DNA of 64,000 nt, from positions 9,270,021 through 9,334,020 of the forward strand of contig OU744452.1 in NCBI GenBank assembly GCA_916610825.1. Reading direction: 5' to 3'. This DNA is from Haliclystus octoradiatus (lineage: Eukaryota > Cnidaria > Staurozoa > Stauromedusae > Haliclystidae). A model generated the notes under the pieces. That model worked only from the letters and a program-made list of their open reading frames with translations. It ran no database searches and was not told where the DNA came from. Shown here in pieces: positions 1 through 10,319 of the stretch. Position numbers and translations under genes: made by a program. Each line of letters begins with the position of its first letter. The stretch's first letter is position 1.

Positions 1-1930
1 GCTTTCAAATCACCACGCTTTGCATATTCTTTGATTTCTTCCCTCAAATTTCTTACACGGATTTTGAGACGCAGAGCTTGTTGCCTTAGGAAAAGTTCTC
101 AGATTCTTTACTGTCTATGCTTTTATTTTTCTCTCGCAGTTTATCAGTTTTCTCCTTCTCTGTCAAGTAATCAAATCTTACGCAATCCAGATTGCGTGTT
201 CCATCTTCATCTACCTTTTCAGACCTGAGTTGCAGTCTCCGTTTAAATTATTGCAATTTCGGTATCTCTCTACATGTCGTGCAAGTTATGGATTTTTCAG
301 CAAATTTCTTGCATTTTCTATGTTTGAAAGTTCCTTTATATTCCTCAATGCCATCTACTGTATTTCTCTTGATAACTACCATAGGGATAGAGTACCATGT
401 ATCCTCAAAATTATCAATCCCCCCAGTATTGTCCTTTATCAATAATTTTGTGTTGTATGTCTGATTTCCATACTTGATTTGGTTTTCAAAAAACCCTTCG
501 CATAAATCTAACTGTGTGTGTTGTTCCATTTCAGGTTGATGGCAATCAGCTGCTTGTTGATGGCTTCCAAAAGTCAGTAATTGCCCTTGTGCTTTTCATA
601 TTACAACTGCTACTTTTGCCGTGCTTGTTGCTTTCAACATGGTCCCGTGCTCTGGTTGCTGCACCTCCTCTTCCAAACAATGCAATATCAATGTCACATG
701 TTCTGCAATGCGCAAGACCACCTTCTTTCATTACAAATACCTCGGTGCCAACTTCGTTTACTATGCTTTCAAACACTGCATTGGCTTGTTCCTGGGCACG
801 CTGTGCACTGTCGGTATTTGAAACTAAATTAGCTAATTTTAATTGATGTATTTGAGTTTGGCTGTGTAATAGCACTTCATTTGCGGTCTTCCTTTTTCTA
901 ATTTTATTGTTTAACTTGCAAACTGTGCATGTGAAGTAGAATACTAGACCATCTGTTTCAATTACATATTGACTTGGCCCTTGGTCTTTGTTACCAGATT
1001 CGTTATCATTGTGTTTCGTATTTTCTGCTTTACTGATTTTATCAGCAAGTTTCTGCAATGAAGAAACTGCTTTCTTTTTTATACCATCCTGTTGTTGATC
1101 ATGACATTCATCGTCCGCAAGTATTAATTAAAATAGAATGCCAATCTTAAATAATTTAATAGTTCTACTGTTGTTACCTTTATTTAACTTAATTTGTAAA
1201 TATATATTTGTGAGATGAATGCCAATTCCCAGTAACTTGCTTATACTTTAAAATATTTAGCTTTTCCAACAATTATAAATATTGTAGAATGGTATCAAGC
1301 AAATATTTAAGTCTCAGGGATGACATAATCACAGTTTTAGAATCCTTATATCCCGTCTTGTTTGTTTGCTTATTTGAAATTGATTCAAACATTTGAATTT
1401 TGAAATAAAGGCTGATATATTTGATTCGCAATAATTTTCCTTCAGTCAGGCCTCTTATACCCGGCTCTAGTATTATACACATATAATGAAATATTAAAAT
1501 AATGTATTGATTCATTTCTATAGTAATTGAGTCACAAATGTGAGCAATAGTCCTAAAAATAACTCAACAAGTTTACAAGTATGAAACTAACCTGGTGAAT
1601 CCCCTATTGATATTATTACTTCAGTGCCATCATTATCATCATCATAACCAACAGAAGTTAAAAAGCTCAAATCTTTTGGAGTTTCATCATCTGAAGTTGA
1701 ATTTTCTCTCATTGCAGCACTTGGTGTTGGACTGTTTTCACCACATTTATCAGACTGCTCAGAATAAAATCTTTTTGCTGGAGTTGGGGTTACATTGAAC
1801 ATCATCAGTTAATAACAATTCATGTTTCGTTGGCTTGCAATCGCAATAATCACAGGCATAACCTTGTGACGGAGCCTCATAATCCACACAATCATCACAT
1901 TGCATACACTTCCCTCTGTTATTTCCTCTT
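1..1930 (-). pseudogene. zinc-finger-rich transposon-like gene relic
   Basis: Several minus-strand blocks look like pieces of one broken or multi-exon gene. Around 1930-1800 a CMQCDDC-Y-CDYCDC-KPTKHE pattern suggests a Zn-binding module. Block 1805-1587 is acidic and Ser/Thr-rich. Block 1080-546 has two C2H2-type fingers (CTVCKLNN with a following HSQTQIH, then CRTCD with HVESNKH) and ends with a TDFWKP-like motif. Block 529-248 holds CTTCREIPKLQ. From about 240 to 1 the frame continues as a charged coiled coil with a stop and at least one frame change. No start or transposase core is visible. I do not recognise the family by name; the make-up resembles uncharacterised repeat proteins of aquatic invertebrates. 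It may continue beyond the left edge. That it is dead is inferred from the frame breaks. Confidence 0.4.
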
Positions 1931-2690
1931 TAATCTACACCCATATTGCTAAAGACCTAGTTCAGTAAAGTTTTTCAAATATGAGCAACAACTGATCAAA
2001 TGCTGTAATCTTGTTGCTGAAAGTCAATTTGGAAATTTACTTAATCGTTCAATATAGTTTAATTTTCGACAGTGTCAGTGCGAAATATTGTTCTTGCTGT
2101 GATTCATTGGAAACTAAACATTGGTGACCGGTAACTGTATTGGCCTCGAACATCATCAAAGTCACAGAGTTCGTTGTTGTTTATGTTTCCAATAGCAACC
2201 GGTCGCGCAGAAGTGAGGGTTGTTATGGAATGAGGCTAGTTCACTTCCATCCATTTGGCGTCCATTTTGCTTCATTTGGACTATTTTACGCTGTTATTTT
2301 TTAAATTTATGGGTACCCGAAAATATAGTAAACATCATATGGTTGGATTTATTTTGATTCTGGTGAAATATTATAAAACAAACAAGCTAGGACTATGCAG
2401 CTTATTTTTAAACTGCAAATGCTTGAAGTTATTTATAAAATGAATTTGGTATGTAGAACTAAGAACTTCTTTTATGTCCCTTGAGACTTGAGTTAATTGA
2501 ATTCCATGCAAACCGATGTACTGTGTAGTGGGATGGATACCAGCGTAGTTTAAGCAAGATTAGGAAATTTGGAAATTTGCTTATCATATAATAATATAAA
2601 TATTAAATTTTGTTAGACTGTGTTGGTCATATTTATGGCTGAAAGGTATTTACCCCGGTATTTACATTTCTCGTTTACCCACATTTGTGA
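1931..2690. other. non-coding stretch
   Basis: No coding region, RNA gene or clear repeat seen. The sequence is AT-rich with short open frames only. Confidence 0.5.
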
Positions 2691-2697
2691 TAAATGC

Positions 2698-2785
2698 CAA
2701 CGTCAAGGTTAACTCAGCCTTGACTTTATCTGAACATCAATGAGTACCATCCTTGTGATGGCGGACGGAATGGCATTGAGGGAAT
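2698..2785 (+). repeat. truncated SINE body copy
   Basis: This stretch, beginning with GTCAAGGTTAACTCAGCCTTG, matches over about 85 bp the reverse complement of 3280-3365, the body of the tRNA-headed element described there. The tRNA-like head is missing, so this looks like a 5'-truncated copy in the opposite orientation. Confidence 0.5.
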
Positions 2786-3061
2786 TGCATTACAAAGAGC
2801 TGCGGCGTATCGCTGCGCCTTGACAATCAAGGTAAATCTGCCATGAAGTCTGTGAAAATTGATCTGCAGTGTAAATTCTTAATATTGAATTTATTAGAGG
2901 TATTGAAACGTTCTCGTTGTTGACCACTTGGCCTGTCACATGAATGAACAACTTCCAACTTTTGAAAGGGGTTAATTAATAAACTGGAAATAGTTTGCTT
3001 CATTATTCTATGCATTGGTCCTGATGACGGGGGTTGATGCAGGTTAACTTGCATAAAAACT

Positions 3062-3272
3062 TCAATTTTTGAAAATGTTCCTAATTAAAATTGTTTTGAC
3101 AAAATTTTGAATTTTTTACCAAAAATTTTGAATTTTGCCAAATCTTGGACCCCAAAATTGCACTTCCTTAGAATACATACCCCCAAAATTGCAGGCAAAT
3201 TGTTAAAATGATACCCCAAAAAAATGGCACACCCCCGTATAGCGACTATATGGAAGTACCCCCCCCCCCGGG
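3062..3272. repeat. partial CCCGGGGG-ended MITE
   Basis: The right end (TATGGAAGTA followed by a C run and GGG) is the terminal inverted repeat also seen at 25163-25487, and the interior is rich in the same CCCCAAAA/TTTTGG blocks. Only one terminus is recognisable, so the copy is partial. It abuts the SINE to its right. Confidence 0.4.
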
Positions 3273-3279
3273 CAATTTC

Positions 3280-3438
3280 CTCTGGACCATTCCATCCGCC
3301 ATCCTCAGATGGTACTCATTTGATGTTTCAGATAATGTCAAGGCTGAGTTGACCTTAGGGGGATTTGAACCACAGTCGATCAGATATGATCCGATTTGAA
3401 GTTCGATTGGTCTGCCATCTGAGCTAATCCTCCTTCTC
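3280..3438 (-). repeat. tRNA-derived SINE inserted in Gypsy relic
   Basis: Read on the minus strand, the head has a good tRNA A box (TTAGCTCAGATGGC) and, about 45 bases on, a B box (GGTTCAAATCC), the internal RNA polymerase III promoter. A non-tRNA body follows that is shared with 2698-2785. The element begins exactly where the reverse-transcriptase reading of the Gypsy relic stops making sense, so it probably inserted there. It is not a functional tRNA: no paired acceptor stem or CCA context is seen. Confidence 0.6.
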
Positions 3439-3439
3439 T

Positions 3440-5164
3440 GACATGCCATGCGAATGGTAATGATCTTGCTGCTCGGACATGAACAGGCGTAGCATCAGAT
3501 TTTAATTGTATATTCATTGGTTGTGTATTCATAGGCTTCAAATGTTCAGTTGAGTCAAAAACATCGTGAAAGTCATTCAATAGTTGTTGTCGTATCGTGT
3601 TTATTTCTGTAGCAGTAGGTGGTACTGATATGTTTTGCTGTACGGTATTAACAGTTGTGGTCATGCTTTGTTGAGGATAATTTGGAGGTAATATTCCTAG
3701 ATCTAATGAAGCATACCAGCTAAGTAGCATACCCTCGAGTTCATAAAATACTTTAATGGTTTCAGCTGTGTTTTTACGTCCATGGGGAATTGTAGACTCA
3801 AAAGTGCCTATGCACTGAAGAGGTTGACCGTTGGCAGCTTTAATCGGTGGTCCCTTGTATTTCTTTAGGTCAGAATGTTTAATACCTATACGCTGTGCAT
3901 TCCGCCATCCCAGACATGTAGCTTCAGCCCCAGAACCAGGAAGGCAGATCATTGTCTTAGTAACCGTCTGATTAGGAATAGTAATTTTACATTCAATCCG
4001 TGGGGCTTTACGGCCAGAGCTTAATGCCATGACTATTGTATTCACGTCATCTGGTCTGTTAGTAGTGCTTTGTTCGTCAAGTGAATTAACTGCTTGTGGC
4101 TGTCGGCAAACTTTTGAAAAATGATTTGATGTTGTACAATTCCGACATTGTTTTCCCCAAGCCGGGCATTGCGTGGGGCGATGTGTGCACTTCCCCCGCA
4201 TCCAGGGCATGTTTTGTTGTTGCTACGCGGGACATCCGATCGTCTAGGCTTTGTGCTCGCTGCATTAACAACAACCTGAGACCCTATTGTCAATTGTTCA
4301 GAGTCATTTTTTGATGCTTGAAATGTCTCGCATAAGTCAATACAAGTAGTTAATGACGTGAGTTTTTTCTCAAGTAGGCATTCACGCAATTCACGATCAT
4401 TAACACCTCTAATTATGGTCGTTATAAAACGATCGTCCCGACTACAAACAAAATTCACAGTTGTTTGCTAAAGCGTACAACGAAACTAAATAAGCGTGAA
4501 ATGATCCACCCTCCTGTTGTCGACGGTCTTGAAATTCTACACGATCACGTATTATATTTCTTTGACTTCTGAGTCAGTCTTTGATTCTTAATAATATTCC
4601 ATCCATGGAAAGTTCTGTGGTGTTGTTTATACCAAGACGAGTCTCCAGTGTAATGAGCATATCGTGCGAAGGGAATGTTGCATATCGTGCAAAGCAGTCA
4701 CTTGTCTTGCACGTGGGAAAACTGTAATGCCGGATAATTCCGCGTAATCTCTCCAAATACAGTTGTTTCCAATTTTGCTGGAGCATTTGCACCCTTTAAT
4801 GTCATATTACACACTGATGTTCGGCATGATGATAGGCATACTTTCATCCTGTTGTTTTGTATTATCATGATTTGTCGATAGTGATAAATCAGCGGTTTGA
4901 CTCACGGATACAACCGGTGTCTTGTTCTGTTGTAAATATTGTTCGAGGCGTGTGTTTTGAGCCTGTTGTTGGTTGTCTAATATAGACAATCTAGCGGTAT
5001 ACTCGCTGTCTCTCTTTTCTTGTTATTGAATAGAGTTATTTTGCTGTTCGGCCATTCTCTGCATCATATTGATCAAATTGTCCATTGACATGATTGATTC
5101 TCCTGGATTGATAGAAGGCATAGGTAGTGCAGCGTGGCTGCTGCGCGTTGTGGGTTTCTCGGCC
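3440..5164 (-). pseudogene. Ty3/Gypsy-type retrotransposon gag-pol relic
   Basis: Minus-strand blocks follow the order of a Gypsy polyprotein. A gag start lies near 5164, with a Gln-rich gag region at 5090-4574 and a later gag part at 4458-4250. Zinc-knuckle cysteines (CPGCGG, then CRNC) follow near 4215-4080. Next is a retropepsin-like segment near 3950 in which the usual Asp of the D-T/S-G motif reads as Gly (LPGSGAEAT). Last is the N-terminal edge of reverse transcriptase (DVFDS...LKSDATPVHVRAAR). The frame is broken by stops and shifts within gag, the protease motif is damaged, and the rest of RT, RNase H and integrase are absent. The SINE at 3280-3438 cuts it off. A possible primer-binding site (TGGCGCAGTTGACAGGAT, minus strand) lies near 5240-5257, just inside a potential LTR end. 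Clearly non-autonomous. Confidence 0.7.
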
Positions 5165-5257
5165 ATCGTGCGATGTGAAGTTGTAATCACAATTAGGATA
5201 GCTTTATGTATGTATATACAGTATGTTTATATTACGAGCTGGATCCTGTCAACTGCG

Positions 5258-5870
5258 CCATGTTGCATATGATAGATATAGACACTATATTAATACACGT
5301 CTGTTGTAGTTGAACTCAATATCTAATAAGCCTGACGCATGCGTAGTCAGATACATCATTATGTTCATGGTGATATAGTCTTGGTGTATGTTTATGAACA
5401 ACAATCAGGCTTTTTACGAAGTTTTTTACAGCTATAATTGGTTAAAACAGAAAAGATCAACCGACAGAACTTAACATATTAAGGTATGATTTATAATTAT
5501 TTTTTTATGGATTTATAGATTTTTTATAGCTTTTTACAATTTAACATGTGATAATGGAACAATTGCAAACATTAAAATAGAGAAAATATCTATTTACAAT
5601 TCTATAATAACACTATTCATCATTCAATGATGATTTACATCCTAATTTGACAAATAATAAAAAACTTTCCGGTCCGGATTTTCTTTGAGCCATTCAACTC
5701 CATCTTGATTTTATGTTACAGTCCATTCATATTTCTTAACTGGCGGAAGAGGAGGTTTCGCAATTAGGGCATGCCTGCAAATGTAAGTTTGATAATTGCA
5801 CCGTTTTATATGCTACCGGAGAGCATCTTTGTTGGGTGGCAGAGACTCTTTTGCAAATCTTCCAGACTTG
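5258..5870. other. possible LTR remnant, otherwise non-coding
   Basis: If the primer-binding site near 5250 is real, a 5' LTR of the Gypsy relic would lie here. No second copy of the sequence exists in the window, so this cannot be confirmed. No gene seen. Confidence 0.25.
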
Positions 5871-5873
5871 AAT

Positions 5874-5980
5874 AAAGGGTTACCATACGGCAGCCGTGCT
5901 TTCCAGCTTTCAAGTGTCTCCCAGCACCCCGAGTGTTTGGATGAGGTGATCCAAACACGGCTGCCGTGTGGTAACCCTTT
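5874..5980. mobile_element. MITE, AAAGGGTTACC family, copy 1
   Basis: A 107-bp element begins AAAGGGTTACC and ends GGTAACCCTTT, with long inverted arms (CCATACGGCAGCCGTG against CACGGCTGCCGTGTGG). The centre carries TGTCTCCCAGCACCC. Two relatives lie at 39692-39822 and 62992-63151. No transposase is encoded. Confidence 0.6.
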
Positions 5981-6342
5981 TATAAATCGATTCTATGTAA
6001 TAAATATTATAAATCATTAGTAATTCTTTACAAAATATCGAACTGATGAGTTCATTTTCTCCTGAAAAGCATCAAAAGAACTCAGAAGAAGTCAAAAGAA
6101 TTTGACCAACCAATCACAGCTACAAGAATAACAAAGGGTCGGCAATGAGCCAATAGGAGTCACCGCTTTTCCTGTGACGACTGCGTGTCTATTTTGTTTG
6201 CAAAATATGGAATTTCAGATGATCAGATTAGATTTCAGAATAATCAATATTTGTAATTTTCTCAACCAATATCAAGTCTTTCAAAAACCGTTTATTTTTA
6301 CAAATGATCTTATTTTGAAAATTGTACATTTATATTTACTTT

Positions 6343-6784
6343 TTATATTGCACAATTGTTGAAGATGTAACCAAAGCCTGAAGCAGAGTTAAAATTCGCT
6401 GCTCCAGCTGCAACTGATCCATTTTCGTTGGTCGTGTTTATGGTAACCGAGCTCGTGTTTCCTTGCTCTTCTTCACTTCTGCTACGAAATGATTTGCTTG
6501 TTGTACTTCCAACAAGTGAACCAGAGAGAACTGTACTACATTGCCTCAATTGTGTTGTAGATGGTCTGTTGTTGTAATTCTGCAATGAGCTCTCGTTGTT
6601 ATGACCAAATATCGCCATTATTATGTCTGTTCGGAACTTCAGCGTCTGACCAAAGGGTTATAGCAGTAGCTCTTACGCAATAGTTTGTGTATATCCTTGA
6701 AAGTTTTGCCAACATACTCAAGGATTTCATCATATTGTTCAGAGTATTCACACCAATATAACGTTTGACGGAACCAGGAGACAT
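6343..6784 (-). pseudogene. Crypton-like tyrosine recombinase C-terminus relic
   Basis: Two overlapping minus-strand frames (6784-6599 and 6618-6343) together give the catalytic end of a eukaryotic tyrosine recombinase. The first reads YTNYCVRATAIT, matching the conserved R segment usually seen as YTNHCxRAT. After a frame change near 6610 the second reads IFGHNNESSLQNYN, matching the GH-x-S-x(2)-S-x(2)-Y segment with the catalytic His and the nucleophilic Tyr. A Ser/Thr-rich tail follows. In-frame sequence upstream to about 6870 may belong to it. Such domains occur in Crypton transposons and in host genes derived from them. The single frameshift suggests a dead copy. Confidence 0.55.
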
Positions 6785-7149
6785 TCGCAGAATTTCATGT
6801 AGTAATGTTACTCTGCAACCCGCGGGGAGATAGCTAGTTATAAATCTTGGGTCGACTGTCGTTGCTGCAAGGACACAATTTGTGTTGATCTATCTGTGTT
6901 GAAAACGACTTTCGACTTCCACCAAGCTTTTGTCTCATTGTTCTAACACCACTTGCTGCACTACCACTACAGATGGCAACCGCATATTTCGCATTATAAA
7001 TCACTTGATAGCTTGACTTTGCTTGTCTTATGCCATCGCCGCTCTCTTTTAAACGCTTTTTATTTAATTTTGTATCATCTTCATCATTGCTTTTGCTACC
7101 CCCCCCCCCGCCAAGTCAAGATAAGTAATAAGTTTGACTTGAAATTGGT

Positions 7150-8350
7150 TCAACAAAAATATCAAGGATGGAGATTTCTCCCGGAAAGAGAAAACTGGCA
7201 AGATAAATTCAGCAGTGTGGCAACATTTCCGAAATGTTTTTGATGGTACCAAGAAAGCCACCCAAGTCATTGCTTGAAAGCACTGCTACATCTGCTGCAA
7301 ATTGGAGTCACATAACATAGGAACAACTCATCTAACAGGGCACATTACAAATCGTGTTGGACAGCCAAATAATACCCAAAGTATTCTATTTTTTGCAAAA
7401 AAATGTAATACCAAAAGAAAAAGAAATTATTAGATAGTGCTATCATTTTGTTGTGCAAGATATGAGATCATTCATGTCAAATGAAGGAAATGGTATGCTA
7501 AAATTAGCTCAAACGTTAATCAATATTGGTGCTATGTTTGGTAATATTGAGGCATCTGATGTTTTGTCAAGCCGTCGTGAAGTAAGCATGAAAGTAAAAA
7601 AGAAGTCGCATAAAAGGAGAAGAATTATATGACCATGGCTGTGTCTAAAGCAATAAAAGAGAATGAATGAGTTGGTATGACAATTTGCGGACAGACAATC
7701 ATCGTTCTGCTTAAAGAAATGTACAATGTATTGCCTACCTTTTATACCCAACCTTAATAGGGGTCAACATACGTAACAAACTTTTCAAGGCATTGCTAAG
7801 TCAGGGTGTTGATGAGTTATCAGCAAAACATTGTTTCAACTTTGTAACAGATAGAGGAGCAAGTGTGGAGAAGGTATTACAAGGGTACCAATGGCTTCCA
7901 TGCTGTTGTCATATTTTAAATAATTTTCTTTTTCATGCCTTTAAACTAAAACCTGAACCTAAAGAGATGGATGATGAGTTGTTCACTATGTTGGAAGAAA
8001 GATAGGTGTCAGATTGTATCAATGAATTATTGACAAAACCTCAGCTGCTGTGGTCACCTACCTAAAAAGAAGTGGCCTCGCAGCCAAGTTATCCACAATG
8101 CTACTACAGAACTGTGAAACCAGGTGGAATACAAAATTGGCACTATTAATGAACATGGTAAAGGTCCGGTCAGAAATGTGTGATCTTTTCAAAGATAAAG
8201 GGGAATTCAATCGCCTTGATGGCATTTATGTTTCAATAATGAAGGACACAATCAACTTCCTTGAACCTTTCAAAGCCATATCTGATGCGATAGAGGGTGA
8301 CAGATGTGCTACTATGCAAGGAGTGCTATTATGCAGAAAGAGGTGATCAA
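7150..8350 (+). pseudogene. BED zinc finger plus hAT transposase relic
   Basis: Near 7200-7360 the plus strand reads VWQHFRNVFDGT, then after a stop CYICC...HLTGHI, the layout of a BED zinc finger. At 7820-8005 it reads NFVTDRGASVEKVL...LPCCCHILNNFL, the hAT core with TDRGA around a catalytic Asp and the C-x-x-H-x-LN box. At 8050-8340 it reads YLKRSGLAAKLS...CETRWNTKLALL, the following helical part with the TRWN motif. Stops and frame changes separate the blocks and the C-terminal dimerisation region is missing, so this is a dead copy. Confidence 0.6.
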
Positions 8351-8509
8351 ACCCTGTCAACCATCATTTGAAGACTCCTCAGAGGTTGAGCAGCTAAAAG
8401 AATCTTCACTGTTCCTATTTGAAGTTCCTTCACACTCAATATATGTAGTTGCACTTTTCTTATCCCAAAGTTTAAAGTTTTACAATCTTACCAGTAGCTC
8501 GTGTTGATG

Positions 8510-9809
8510 CCATTTGTTCGTCAATTCTAGTAAGCCAACAAAATAATTTTCTGATGAGTATAGTTTATGTTATTGATATGCTACGAACGTCCTTACTCTG
8601 CGCAAATTGGTCCGTTGATGGGATGTAGCGATCCATCAACCTTGCGCGGGAACATCGTCAGAGAAAACGCGTGGAAGAACCATCTGTTGTAGGGTCTAGA
8701 AATCAGGAAGACATTAGCTTCGTTTTTAGCGAATACTCATAGCATTCTCATAAATTTGGTAGCCTTTGAAGACGCAGTTTTAATAAAAAGGCGTATTTGA
8801 ATGCTGCTTTAACATCACAAAGCTTTTTATCCATTTGATGTTTAAAGGAAAGCGAGATATGTACTTTATTTATATGTGTGCCCTGGAGACTTTTGTTGGA
8901 AAAGCGATCACCTTCAAATACGGTTCGTTTCTACTCACTTTGTGTATAATTTTGGATCAACACGGGTAACGCAGGAGTGAACGCTGCAACTAAGTCTCCC
9001 CTAATTTGTATCAATCTTCCTGAACCCACTGTTGCAGGTAGCTGTCTAAAAAATTTATTAAGAATTCCAATATTTTTACAATTTTTTATATTTACCCTTT
9101 GTAAAAGCGCATCTACTCTCCTGTTAATTATGACAACCGTACTAAAACAGGTAATAGATTTGTAAAGACACTTAATCGTCGTCGCTGTTGGGATCGATCA
9201 CTAAGAAGTGGGATAAATACAGAATACAGATTGTTCCTTGTTCAAACAACCGTAATTACGACTATCTTATTAAAGTGTTTACTGGTGTAGTACTAGTTCG
9301 TGATCGTACTTTAATCCGTCAACGTTACTCGGCGGTTAACTAAACATATTGAGCATCATTTAATTTTATATCGATCGATGATACAAGATTATAAAACGGT
9401 TTAATTCATTAAAAATATTCTTGATTAATCAATTTTAAACATAACCCATATTTCCACGTGTGTCAAGTTGCCCTCCCCCCCCCCCCCCCACCAACACAGA
9501 TCCTCGTAAAAACCATCTAGAATTTTAGTACTATTTTGATACTATTTGGTACTGTTTGAATAAAATTGGTACCAATCGCGGCAGTTGAGGATATCAACAT
9601 TTGAAGATTTCACAGTAGAGTTGGCCCCCCACCTCCGAAAATGATTACGAGAGATGCTGATTATGGTTTATCGGAATTAGTACCCTTTCGTCGAAAAAAA
9701 AGTTTGGAAAAAACAGCTCCCGTTATCCAGATATTGCACATAAGCATAACAGGGCGTGGTCAATGTTACCCGTATGTAGCGCAATTCAACTGACATTTTC
9801 TTCAGTATT
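8510..9809. other. non-coding stretch
   Basis: No supportable gene. It contains a poly-C run near 9474-9490 and AT-rich sequence only. Confidence 0.45.
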
Positions 9810-10140
9810 TAGTACTTTCAGTAAGCTATCGATCGCAAGTAGTTTCATCTTAATTCTATAAGAATTCTCTGTTTTATAGACACTTCTTTTATTAGGGTGT
9901 GGTCATCAAAATGTAATGAGAATAGCATTGAGGTAAAACGTTACGTAATCAGATTAAAACTTAATCAGTATTAGTACTTTCACTAAGCTATCGATCGCAA
10001 GTAGTTACATCGTAACTCCATGAGAATAGTCTGTTTTATAGACACTTCATTTATTAGGGTGTGGTCATCAATATGTAATGAGAATAACATTGATGTAAAA
10101 CATTACGTAGTCAGCATATAGTACTTTTTCTAAGCTGTGT
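9810..10140. repeat. tandem repeat, about 150-160 bp unit
   Basis: Two full copies (9810-9971 and 9972-10118) and the start of a third (10119-10140) each begin TAGTACTTT with (C/T)N(C/G)TAAGCT. They share GCTATCGATCGCAAGTAGTT and TTTTATAGACACTTC followed by TTATTAGGGTGTGGTCATCA. The array abuts the 3' side of the transposase-peptidase gene at 10320-13135 and could be its terminal or subterminal region. Confidence 0.7.
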
Positions 10141-10319
10141 TTATATAGACATTTAATTTTATTGCAGAGTATATCATGCATTAAAAATCATGGTATTATA
10201 GCAAAGGTAAATTTTACAAGAAAAGTTGTGGTTGTTTCTATTTTCTCATTTCCTGTATGGTCACACGGTACTACATATAAATGGAGAACCATAACCTTTG
10301 CTTCAACTTTAACTGACAA

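Noticed and set aside
3361-3438. tRNA gene on the minus strand
   Set aside because: Pol III boxes only; no cloverleaf, and the sequence continues into a repeated SINE body.
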